DNA from: Maratus speciosus
Taxonomy: Eukaryota; Arthropoda; Arachnida; Araneae; Salticidae
Assembly (NCBI GenBank): GCA_963932465.1
Contig: OZ010786.1
Location: forward strand, 268,926,411-268,990,410
Length of the DNA: 64,000 bases
Reading direction: 5' to 3'
This document shows positions 48,989 through 59,744 of this stretch, in pieces. The first letter of the stretch is position 1. Every line of letters begins with the position of its first letter. The notes beneath the pieces were generated by a model. The model had not been told where the DNA came from. It ran no database searches and saw only the letters and a list, made by a program, of their open reading frames with translations. Made by a program: the position numbers and the translations under genes.

Positions 48989-49191
48989 TACACTGTTAAA
49001 AATTTGCAGCACTCTGCCCAGTCATTCGACCGTTTTTTGAAAAAACGGTTTCATCACCGTAATTTAACTATATTCTGACCATAAAATGGCCAATAATATG
49101 GTCAGAATAGTGTTAAATTACGGTTGTTAAACCGTTTTCAGAAAAAACGGTCAAATTGCTGGGCAGAATGCTGCAAATTTTTAACAGTGTA
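48989..49191. mobile_element. Palindromic TA-target MITE
   Basis: The body 48991-49189 (199 bp) is nearly a perfect inverted repeat, with ends CACTGTTAAAAATTTGCAGC and its complement, flanked by TA. The centre lies around GGTCAGAATA/TATTCTGACC. Non-coding, mariner-type by target. It is nested in one of the Helitron's tandem units. Confidence 0.92.
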
Positions 49192-50931
49192 TGAGTAACG
49201 CCTATCATCATATTGTTGGTGGCAACAACCTAACCGCTTAACCAATAAATTACGGTTTTGCTGCAATTAGAGCTGTAAACAACATACTTCCGATTAATTC
49301 AACGTCTAATAGAAAACAAGAAACACTTTCAGTTATTTGTTTGAAAAGTTTATCTCAATTTACAGATTTTTTATGTTTCTTAAAGTAATTTTCGAGCTTG
49401 AGTTTTTTTAAATATACCTGCAACCCAGTTACAAAAGATTAACTTAATTGCTCAAAAACATTGTAAATAATACAGTATTTATTTATTTTCCTGTACTTTT
49501 ACATAACTAAATTGGCAAATTTCAGTGTTTGTTTGTTTTCTTGTGGGAATCTAATTCCTGCTGCTTATAACTTTGGGTCTTCTGAAATAATTTTAATTCA
49601 ACTTGCACTATTAGTTTTTCAGTTAAGGTTTTGATGCGTAACATTGTTGTACGCTGATTAGTCATAGAATTACAGGAGGAAATTCCATAATCATGTGGAA
49701 CCCGATTATGAAAGATTAATCTTTTTAAAAATTCTGAATGGATTTCATTCGAACTTGTATTGTTTGTCAGATAATTTTACATGGATGTTTTTAAAATATT
49801 GCATATAGTTTTACGTCGCTTTGTTATAAAATTATAGAAGAAAGTTCAATAATCATGTGAGTCCGATTATAAAAGATTAGCCTTTTTTAAAAGTTCTACT
49901 GGACAGATTTTGATGAAATTTGCACTATTAAATTGCACGCATATTTCTGGAATAGTTTTAGGATATTTTTGTTGAACATGCTTTATCATAGAATTAGCTG
50001 AAATGTTCTGTAATCAGGTGAAACAATTCTGAATGATTAGCCTTTTAAATAAGTTTTATATTTTTTGTAGAATAGTTTTAGTATATTGCATATCCGTCTA
50101 TTATTCTTAGACCAAATCCTACTGTAAATGATCAACTAAAAAATTTGGTCCTTAACAGCCGAAATTTTGTCTTACACATTAGAAAATATAATAGCGCAGT
50201 GATGATCGTATTGGTTTCAGCCGTACGGAAGGACATTTGAGATAAAGATACATATTGCTTTAAAATGGAAGATCAAATTCGCCGATATATTTCCATTAAT
50301 TCAAGATTTGTTTGGAGAAACAAATCCCCGCAGAGGGCGAAATGTGCTACTCAGATAAATAAGTGATCGCTAAAACGAAAATACCAAAAATACTTTTCCC
50401 TTTAATTGGTGCGAAATCTAATAAATATACTAAAGGTTAAAAATATATCCGTGTTTCAAATTAAAAAATATTTTTATTTATGTTCTATTAACGAGCAGTA
50501 TATCAGGCATCTTTAACACATGTATACAAAAATTCACTGCCGATAATTTTTAAATGGAAACTCATCTTTCCATTCATAAAATCCAAATTCACAGCCGTTA
50601 AAATGAAAATGACGCAATTTCCAAAAGCGTTCAATCGTAATGTCAGTCATGAAGTTCTGCTTAAAGAGGAAAACCTTACCCTAAAAATAGTAGCTATGTT
50701 ATAATTTCTATTTAATATAAATCATAGAAAAATCGTATTTTATATAACCGTATTCGATATAAATCGTAGAATGTTACCACTGCATTTCAAGTGTTAAAAC
50801 ATTTATCTAAATGATATAATTAAAGATACAGCATTACAAATAAATAGGAAATAAATTGTATGAAGCCGGTTTTTATAACCAGTTTGAAATCATATTGACG
50901 AAATTGACGTCATATCTAGCAAACGATTTTT

Positions 50932-51716
50932 TTATTAACCATTTGGAAATGGTTGTTGTTTTCAGTCGAGGATGGGGCCAAATGATGCTCGTATTTTATT
51001 TTTTTTAACAAAATTCAACGATGTTCGTTATTTTTAGAAGAATTTTTATTTGAATAGGTAATAGAAAGGCATAAAATCGTTAAAAATTGTTTGAATAGGT
51101 AATCGAAAGGCATAAAATCGTTAAAAATTGAAAAAGTTACAAAATGGGTAGGCGCAAATTATCAGATACGGAAAAATCCAAAGTCAACGAGCGACGCCGA
51201 AAGGAAAATCGTCTTGCAAAGCAAAAGTCGAAATCTTCAACTCATTATGTAGGCCATGAAAATCGAGGTCCATGAAAATCGATTAGAAAATAAAAGAGAA
51301 CGCGAAAAAGGAAACCCATGAAAACCCATGAACCCATGAAAGGCCCATGAAAATCGATTACAAAATAAAAGAGAACGCAAAAAAGGAAACAATCTAATGT
51401 TTAATCAATTGATAGTAGAAGGCCATGTCTCGAGGGGCTCCAATCCACTAGCGACAGCATTTTACAATCGGTCGATTCTAACCGGAAAAAATTTAGCTCA
51501 ACCTAGGTAATTTGTCGCAATCTGTGGATGATTCGGTGGAACAGCTTTCGATTTGTAAACTGTTTTTCTTCTCGAAACGGGACTTGGAGAGTTTATCGAT
51601 GAAGGTTTTGGTCGTCTGAAGTTTGATCTTTGCGATCTGTTCTTGAAGAGGACGCGACGGAATTTGGTGGACGAAATAAATTCCAAATGGTCGTTGCAAT
51701 CTATTAAATTACAATT
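50932..51716 (+). repeat. 'AACCATTTGG' repeat, copy E2
   Basis: It starts TTATTAACCATTTGG with the dyad AACCATTTGGAAATGGTT and ends CTATTAAATTACAATT. It is an inverted homologue of E1 (15739-16463). A start codon at 51144 opens a 43-codon basic peptide (MGRRKLSDTEKSKVNERRRK) whose counterpart is open in E1. The opposite strand has a frame at 51493-51699 matching E1's other frame. Internal short duplications of GGTAATAGAAAGGCATAAAA and CCATGAAAATCGA occur. Confidence 0.75.
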
Positions 51717-51732
51717 ATTTTTTATTATCTTT

Positions 51733-52330
51733 TTAACCATTTGGAAAAATGGTTATTGTTCTCGGTCAGGCTAGGAAATCGAAAACATATCTGAAGCGTT
51801 TTATTAGTTGAATCCCGCATTTTATTCGTTTTCTGATTGGTCTATACAGTAATCTGTATTTTCCCCTTACTTTCAACCGAGATAGATACTTCTGTTGCCA
51901 CTGTGACAAAAAAGTAATAAAAACTACAAAAAAAATTAATAACTCAGAAACAAATTGATATACAGCTTTCAAACAAATTGCATTTAAAAGTGCATTTTTT
52001 TTTCTCTATACGACGGTGTAAAAAGTAATATTGTGGGATGTTTAAAAGTTTAAAAATGAAATTTCATTTAAAATTGGTCCAGGGATATTAATGTTTAATC
52101 CATGGCGTACGTAATGTATGATCAGCTCCGTAGAAGTTTAAAAATTTACAGTACCGAAAATTGTAAAACTGAGATTTCTTTTAAAATTTGTACATGATGG
52201 GTCCAGGAATGTTAATGTTTAATCCATGGCGTACGTAATGTATGATCAACTCCTTGCGATTTTTTATGTCTTAAATTTTAGTCTTTGAAAAAATCATTTT
52301 CCAAATGATCGTTGTAATTTGTTAAATTGC
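51733..52330 (+). repeat. 'AACCATTTGG' repeat, related unit E3
   Basis: Directly follows E2 and starts with the same TTAACCATTTGGAAA dyad and TTGTTCTCGGTC. It ends with the same CCAAATGATCGTTGTAATTT tail, but its centre differs. The centre matches 14750-14950 and contains an internal ~125 bp duplication (GTTTAATCCATGGCGTACG at about 52093 and 52213). Confidence 0.7.
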
Positions 52331-52848
52331 TTTTTTTTTTTTCTTTCTTTCTAAATTGATTTCTTGATATTGAAACGACTTCATTAAAATAGATTTTTTA
52401 ACTTCAGAAACATTCAAATAAGGCCCTACGTCATTTTGACACATGCTTAGTTAAAGTTTTTACATATATATATGGAAAATGTTCATTTTCTTCTTATAAT
52501 GACGTCAATTTCAAAAACAACAAAAATATAGTGAGACAATCTGAATTTTTATTGGCTTATAAAACAATGTACCCGAGTTATCAATTTTTTTTTAATTATT
52601 GCACCGTTTTTTAAGTTGTGGCAACAGGAAAGAAATGATTGAATTATAAAATTAAATAAAACAGATATTTCCATGTTAAATTATAGAAAGTGGTAGAAAA
52701 AAGGGATAAAAAGTGGTCTGATGTTTTTTTAAAGTAGACAGCGATCTTTTCCACGTTCTAAAACACATGAAGTTTCTTGCAAATCGGTCAAAAAACTGAA
52801 TATTTGTATAAAGGACATACACATAGAGAACGGCTTTTATATAATAGA

Positions 52849-53208
52849 TTAACTGATAAAAGCGTGTTTTGTTTTAATATTGCACTTTTTTATTTTCTAC
52901 CTTTTTAAGTCTTTAAAATGTTTCATTGTTGCAGTTTCACTGCGCTTTGTCATATTTTGACGACCATTTATTGGCATATAATCAAATTCATTGTTTTTTT
53001 TTTCAACTTTTATACCATTGTACGAGTTACAGAGAATATTTGGCGATTTAATCACTTGTTGCGGGCTAATCAGAAAATGCCTTAAAATTATTGTATTAAT
53101 TTATAATTATGTTGTGTCATCGGAAACGCACCTTTGTACACAATTTTTTACTGTCTTCAATACTATTACTAAATTTAATTACTATCATTATTCACTATTC
53201 AATTACTA
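52849..53208. other. Spacer between Helitron-like elements
   Basis: AT-rich, no recognised gene or element. Confidence 0.4.
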
Positions 53209-53970
53209 TCTTCAATAGAAGAAAGTATTGTAATCGAAATTTTTTCGACTTCCGGTTTTCGACGGATTTACACATTTTAGGAGTCAGAGATCCCAAAAGA
53301 CATGTTTATAGAAAATGTCCATCTGTCCGTCGCCATTGTACCATGAAAAAGTGTATGAAGTTATGCATAGAATTGAACCAATTTTTTTTTTAAGTTTTTG
53401 GCTATGACAAGCAGGTCCTTCCTTCATTTGGAAAAAATCCGCCGGAAGGGAGCGCTGTAATAGCGATTTTTATGCCATTTTGAATATTGCACCTTCGAAA
53501 AGTGTATGAAGTTATGCATAAAATTGAATCAATTTTTTTTTTTTAAGTTTTTGGCTATGGCAAGCAGATCCTTCCTTAATTTGGAAAAAAATGCGTCGGT
53601 AGGGGCGCTGTAATAGCGATTTTTGTGCCATTTTGAATATCGTACCATCGAAAAGTGTATGAAGTTATGCATAGAATAGAACCAAATTTTTTGTATATGT
53701 TTTTGGCCATGGCAAGAATGTCCTCCCTGAATGTGAAAAAATTCCGCCGGTGTGGCCGCTGTAATAGCGATTTTTGTGTAATCTTCTTAATTTTTCGTAG
53801 TTCTATTGTACACCAGTGGCTTGTGAATCGACGGGAACTTCCCATCATGATAAGCCGACTATTCGTGATTTTAATAAATATCATGATCGAGATTAACTCG
53901 TTTTTACTCCAATTAATTGACTGAAGCAGGAATTTAAGAAGAAAGTTTTGGGATTGGCACATCCAACTAG
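53209..53970 (+). mobile_element. Helitron-like element with a different tandem array, copy T2
   Basis: The 5' cap is TCTTCAATAGAAGAAAGTAT with the same following phrases as T1 (CGGTTTTCGACGGATTTAC, GACATGTTTATAGAAAATGTC). Three units with a period of 151-153 bp follow (GTGTATGAAGTTATGCATA at 53351, 53502 and 53655). Apart from a short GGCGCTG core they do not resemble the T1 units. The 3' cap is GAAGAAAGTTTTG, hairpin TTGGGAT..ATCCAA, CTAG at 53967-53970, then T. Non-coding; translated frames here are repeat artefacts. Confidence 0.75.
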
Positions 53971-54061
53971 TTTTATTCTAGCGTATGAGGAAATAGCTTA
54001 GAAATCGATTGTAAAATCCCATCTTTACGTACAGAAACTAAGTTGGATTAAATAAGAAGTG

Positions 54062-55355
54062 TCTCTCTATTCTAAAAAAAAGTAACTACCGCTGTCACCG
54101 CCGCCGCCGGTTTTGATTTTTTTGTGACCGGAGGCCTTTCTTCGTTAATATTAACAAAAATAATGCATACAAAAATATGACAATCGGTGGTTTTATACAG
54201 AAATGTTCGATAAACACGCTGATGCAGACAGTTTTTAAATCGAAGAATTATTTTAAGAGATATTTAATGCTAAAGTTGGACAAAATCGTTCCACTAAAAA
54301 AGTTTTATAGCAGCAAAAACTATACATGGCAGTGTAATCATTTTTAGATCATTTTATGCGTTAGAATTTGCCGGAGTGCAGATTGCATTAATTTTTTTTA
54401 TTTTGACTCATTTTTCGAGGTTTTATTTCTATTTTAAATTCAAATTTTCAGCATTTCTAGAGATATTTTTTTACAGATTTCAGAAAATTGTACTAATTTA
54501 AACTGTTGCCAACTGTATAAAAAGCGCAAGCAATAATGTTTGCTTCAAATTAAAAATTTATTTACACGTGACTATTATAAACAGGAAAAAAACTTTCAAA
54601 TTAGAATTAAATAATTACGTATAAAAAGCAGGAACTTATTAAAAATCACGTCATAAAAAGTATACACGTGAATTTTAAAAGAGAAAGGATATTCTAAAAT
54701 AATAAATTCATTAACATGCGTTAGAAGTCTTAGGAGGAATTACGTCATATTTACGTCACATTATAGTTATTACATAAAATGAACACAAAATAATATTGCA
54801 AAAAAGTTTAAATTTAGAAATTGCGCTAGACATTTATTTGATATTTTTAGAATTAATTTAAAATGTCTCATTTAAAAGAACTTTCTTTTCGCTTTGTTAA
54901 AAAATACCAAAAGGCAAAGACTCTCTTTACTTAATTCCTTTTATATTAGCTTATTTTGAAATGTTGTTACACGTGTATGCGTCATCAAGTTATTTTTATT
55001 TTGACGTTTTATTTGTGTTTTTATTAATGTTGTACGAATTTATTTGTTCTTTCGTTATTTAAAATAAAAATTATATCAATTTGTATAATTTGGCGAGTGG
55101 TTTGGCGATTTATATAATTTGGCGAAATGGGTCGACAGGATAATCAAGTAGTAACGCAGTGGATTTGGCGTTAAAATTCCCCAATCAAAGAGAAATGAAT
55201 AGAAATTCGTTTATAGGGAGATCGCCACTGTTTTTTAAATTATAATTCAATCTTTCGAAATCTTTTTAAAGCCGATCAAATTAGCGTGCATTTAGAGTCT
55301 GCGGTGTCTGGACGGGGGTTGGCGAGCGTAGCTCGTAGGGGGCTGAGCCCCCTAG
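54062..55355 (+). mobile_element. Non-autonomous Helitron, family 2, copy H2a
   Basis: The 5' end is TCTCTCTATTCTAAAAAAAA followed by AGTAACTACCGC and a CCG-rich block. The 3' end is GGCGAGCGTAGCTCGTA, then the perfect hairpin AGGGGGCTGAGCCCCCT overlapping CTAG, followed by T. No protein. The same family appears in reverse at 59745-61937, and its 5' part again at 61938-62157. The base before the 5' TC is G rather than A, so the exact start may be a few bases off. Confidence 0.75.
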
Positions 55356-56809
55356 TAAAAAAAGAAAAAAAAAGTTTCATTTATTAATATTTAAACGAAT
55401 TATTAGTTTAATTCCTTTTCGGGTTCGAGTTGAAGTGCGTCGATTTTGGGCCAGGTTGCAGATCAGCGGTAATTATTTTACTGGGTTGCAGGTTGGCTTC
55501 AAAAAGGATTTTTCAGCTTAGAGTCTGATACATTCCCAACCGCGCAGAATTCTACTGTTGAATCAATTCGCTATTCGTTGGGGCTCGAGGGGGGCTCGAC
55601 CTACCGCCTGATATAAAAATTAAATGGAACCGATAATATATGATACATTTTCAATGAACATGACTTTCGCGAGAAGAAGTATAAAAGTGCGTCACGAACC
55701 GATGCGAGTTTGACAACATCAATACAGAAGCATAACATTTTCGTCGTAAAGGTCGGTATAGGACAGTTACATGGTGTCTGATCCCGGGTTTATTTTTTTC
55801 AGCAGACTCGTGTCGGGCCGAGATCAGATTTGCATTTTCCCCCACATAGTCGAGCCGGGACGGAACTGGTCTTAATCGTTCTCAGGATGTGTAGGGCAGG
55901 CATTATGCTTTGTAAAAGTATTAATAGCGATAATGAACTTCTGTTAGTAGTATCTTTGGAAATATACCTTAAGGTGGTTCTCAAATTTACTGCTCAATAA
56001 GGCGAAACTTTCCGACGCATTTTCTGACTCCATAGTTTCTGAATAAGGATACTTGCCAATCTTACGCATTTCCGAAAAGGAATGAATTCAGAAATGTGCC
56101 ATAATGTAGCTCCTTTGGATTTGAGAAAAGCCTTAAAAAATGTCAGAGAAATATTTCCACAAATCTACTTTTTATTATACAGCTTGAAAAGTTATCATGT
56201 TTTTAAACCTTTATACTAAACTACATTAATTTTTTAATGAATCCTTATGTGAATTTTGAAACGTCTAAGACTGTAAGTAATCATTAATGTTACTATAGTG
56301 TGTTTTCTGTTTTGCGAACACATAGTAATCTAAAATATACTGCAAAATTTTCTCATAAATATGCATGTAGTATTCATTAAAAGAATCTTAATTGTATGTC
56401 GAGAAAAAACGGAAATGCCATTCCGGCCCGTGCAGACTTCTAAAAAGCTTACAAATCCTTATATCTACTTAAATAAAATCCAAGTGTAGGTAACCATTCC
56501 GAGGCGAACCGCGTAATCTATATATTTAAAACGCAAGGGTCTTTTTTTTTAGACATCTGGCCTGAGCTTTTTACTGAACCAATTTTGCTAATTATTATTA
56601 TTTTTTTCAATGAAAGCTGTTTATTTATAGATGTGCCCAGCTCACACTGGCTATTTAAAAAAACATTCCTATTAAAAGTTGTTCATGAAATTTCTTCAAA
56701 ATTGGAACAATCTGATTACTTCCATTGTTTCAGATAAAAGAGAGATATGTAATGAGAGAAATATTCAGACACATGGTTTTTCGATGTTTTTTTTTTCCAA
56801 GTTATTTCC

Positions 56810-56852
<43 letters not shown>

Positions 56853-57830
56853 GAATAAAAATTCATATTGATTGTGCGTCACGAGAATATTGCCTATTTT
56901 GTTTATTAAGTGTTTACGCATTCGGTTTGCCTGTCCCCGCTCTAACTCCCGTAAATATACTCGGATTTTCCTGCAATTTATAAATGTTATTTAGGATCAC
57001 CAAGGCATGTTTGCTATTGTGTATGAAATATGTGGGATTAATAGTTCATTTACAGGGACACTCAAAAGAATTTCATTCTATTATGGTAAATGGGGAAAAA
57101 TCGTTTGCCGAGTATTTTAATGAGATTACGCTATTTCAAATGTATATATTGAAACTGATATATACCACCGAATTTCACTACAAGAGGATTACGAAAGAAT
57201 AGGGCATTCATAGCATTTGTCGTTCACTTACAGGGACACACAAAAAAAATCGGTTACAGTACTGTCTTTGAGTAATAATTGCTGGAAGAGCGTTTTAAAA
57301 TTCGGTATGTGCTTTTAAATTTAACTAATTTTTTGCATGTTACTCGTTATATATAAATTCTATATCGCATATACAGGCCAGCATAAAAGAAATCACGCGC
57401 CATTCTCCTTATTAGCGGTACTTGCAGAAGGGGAATTTTCAACTCAGGAGTAACTAAATTTTAGCATGCATGTAGTTAATAGATATAAATCTACATATTA
57501 TATACAGGGCTGCTCAAAGACTTTGGATAAATTTCCGATTGTAGATGGGAACAGCTGAAATTGAGTTTTCAAATGTGTTATACGTTTCCATATAGTTGAA
57601 TTAGACATAACATTTTAACTTATTAAACGGTACAGTTTTGTTACATTATTTTGAATGTGTTGGAAATAGTTTCATAACCTATGCTTGACGCCTGATTTTT
57701 TCTTTCTTGTTTTCATTACAATTGAATAGAAAGTGTATTTATATTTGAATATACTGTGCTTAAGCATAAAAGTGCGTCTATAAAGTATGTTTGATATGTT
57801 AGCGCCGGTGACGTTACATTCTTAGCTTCA
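55356..57830. other. Unassigned DNA, partly GC-richer, with a long A-run
   Basis: 55420-55960 is GC-richer. A TATAAAAG motif at about 55680 is followed by GCGTCACGAACCG; this could be an LTR or other promoter remnant, but no partner repeat was found. An uninterrupted A38 run lies at 56813-56850. No gene supported. Confidence 0.4.
57050..57545 (+). repeat. Diverged repeated 'TACAGGG..C.CA.AA' motif
   Basis: TTTACAGGGACACTCAAAAG (57050), CTTACAGGGACACACAAAAA (57230), ATACAGGCCAGCATAAAAGA (57373) and ATACAGGGCTGCTCAAAGAC (57503) begin similar blocks roughly 130-180 bp apart. A similar block occurs at 22711. This looks like an old tandem family. Confidence 0.55.
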
Positions 57831-58006
57831 AATGCAATTTTACATTAATAAAACCAAGGAGAAAAATTTATATGATTGTGTCAACATGACGTAATTTACA
57901 CAGATTTTTTTTTTTAAGATTAGAATCAGAGCCTTTATTGATCTTTGAACTATTTCAGAAATTGAATGTTGAGTAAAAAATCCCTGCCGGCTCGGCCTAC
58001 AGGCGT
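57831..58006 (-). repeat. Flank of core repeat G2
   Basis: AATCCCTGCCGGCTCGGCCT and following bases correspond, inverted, to the GC-rich flank at 45615-45645. The homology of the G family thus extends past its AGGTAGATTTCG end. Confidence 0.5.
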
Positions 58007-58950
58007 AGGTAGATTTCGAAGTTTTAAGTACTAAGTTCACCAACAAAACTTAAATCAAGATTAGAGATAAACACGGTTTCTTCACTAAGAATGAGCTTTA
58101 GGGAGCTAAACTTTTTGTGAAAATTCCAATATACACGAATACACACACGCATGTATATGGAATAGGTTTAAAAATAACTAAAGCAAATTCAGAGAACCTC
58201 AAAGTGTTAAAATATGTTAATACTTCCATAGTCGTGTTTTTATCATGGTTTAATACGTTTCTTCAAACTCACATGACGTTACCTATTCAACTGCTGAGAT
58301 CCATTATATTTCCAATATGACACAATATATATGTTTTTTAAATTCCTCAAAGTATTTATTTCATTTTGAGTTTCCATGTGGAAATCTTGCTCTAGAAAAC
58401 TTATGACGTAATACTCAATTTGTTTTCAATTCGTCAAACTATTTAATTTAATTTTTCACGTGAAAATCTTGCAATAGAAAAGCAATTGTTGTGGTGAAAA
58501 TTTTACTGTTTTTTTTTTTTTTTTTTTTTAATTGTTGGCACTGCTTTAATGAGAAATATTTATTTTTTCCTGTCATTGTTGTGTAAGAGCTCGTTTTATG
58601 AGAATCATGTTAAGACGGTATTTAAAAATTTTAACCCTACACATTTCCATTTCCTTGGGCCGATTTTGCTCATTTTCAATCCTCGCCGAGATTTTAGCCA
58701 TATCAAAGTTGTTGGCGAGTTTGAAGACGATCCGTGCATAATTGCGACTTTTATCGTGCGGTCAAAATTTAGTACATACATACATACATATATTTATACA
58801 CATACACACACACACATATATATATAAACTTTTTAGGTGGGGGTGGTTTTGGGTTCCTGGGGTCCTTTAATGAAAAGTTATGAAGGAATTTTTCAAAAGT
58901 CGCATCATGGTAACAACTGCAATATGTAGTATTTCTTACGAAATCTACCT
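58007..58950. repeat. Core repeat with AGGTAGATTTCG inverted ends, copy G2
   Basis: Starts AGGTAGATTTCG and ends CGAAATCTACCT. It is an inverted homologue of 44339-45614, with matching phrases near 58640 and 58840 (GGTGGTTTTGGGTTC). It is shorter than G1 and stands outside any foldback arms, so the core is a mobile repeat in its own right. Frames here are unsupported. Confidence 0.65.
58776..58828 (+). repeat. CATA/CA/TA microsatellite
   Basis: Runs of CATA, CACA and TATA units inside repeat G2. The homologous place in G1 (44466-44479) has only a short TA run. Confidence 0.9.
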
Positions 58951-59222
58951 AAAAAAAGATATCCCCCATCATTTGTATTTGTATAAATCATTTGTGATTT
59001 TTAAAATGTACTTTTCTGCAATACAAACCATTCAATAATAAAATCTCCATTCTGTTTGTTTGTATGAGATCTTATGAAAATGAAACGCAGATTAATATTC
59101 CGTCATTTTTGACGTGGGTTACATACTAGTACTAGTAATATTATAAATGGGAAAGTGTTTGTAAATGTTTGGATTAAATCACCATCAAGACGGGTGAATT
59201 AATGTCTTTGTATCTTTGCATA

Positions 59223-59677
59223 TACCGGGTGTCCTAAAAAGGACTGATTAATTTTAAAATTCAATAACTTGCAAACGGTGACAGATATTTAAAAAATTCT
59301 TGCAGGAGGGTGATGCATAAGGTCAAAATTTTTTTTTACAGTGATTTTCGACTTTAGTTCGAATTACAAACAATAGACGGCGTTGTAAGCAATAGGCGCT
59401 AAATACAGTCTCGATTTTTTGGCCTTTCTGTTCTTCCATGGTGAAAAAGGTTAAATTGTATTCAGTGGATCCCGAAGTACCACAAATCGAACCTGAATTT
59501 AGCGTCTATTGATCGCAGCGCCATCTGTTGCTTGTAATTCGAACTGAAATCGAAAATCACTGTAAAAACGCTTTTGACTTTATATATCAACCTCCTGCAA
59601 GAATATTTTAAATATCTGTCACCGTTTGCAAGTTATTGAATTTTAAAACCAGTCAATCCTTTTTAGGACACACAGTA
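59223..59677. mobile_element. Foldback MITE, CCGGGTGTCCC family, copy 2
   Basis: The body 59225-59675 is homologous over its full length to 30327-30780, with inverted arms of more than 200 bp. The left end is CCGGGTGTCCTAAAAAGGAC; the right end is mutated (GGACACACAG). Flanked by TA. Non-coding. Confidence 0.88.
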
Positions 59678-59744
59678 GATGAATTATAACCCAGAAATGA
59701 ACATAGGCTGTGTTTTATTTGTTTTATTCAAATATTTTTCTTAA

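Larger units (their letters stand above)
48033..52848 (-). mobile_element. Non-autonomous Helitron, 4.8 kb, minus strand
   Basis: On the minus strand the 5' end reads TCTATTATATAAAAGCCG (52848 downward), preceded by A. This is very close to the canonical Helitron start. The 3' end reads ..GGGCGAAGCCGGGTAGTTC, then TGCTAG, followed by T, giving CTAG and an A/T insertion site. No Rep or helicase motif and no frame above ~80 codons is present. The interior holds diverged tandem blocks (landmark CATCATATTGTTGGT(A/G)GCAA near 48712 and 49207, and a related block near 48420), a palindromic MITE, and repeats E2 and E3. An alternative is several overlapping elements, but both termini are strong. Confidence 0.78.

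Noticed and set aside
53576..53962. 128-codon minus-strand frame
   Set aside because: It lies entirely in tandem units and the 3' cap of element T2, and other copies of the family are non-coding.
55651..55984. Possible LTR with TATA box and GC-rich leader
   Set aside because: Only one copy in the window, no inverted TG/CA ends with a target duplication, and no adjacent primer site or retroelement coding sequence.
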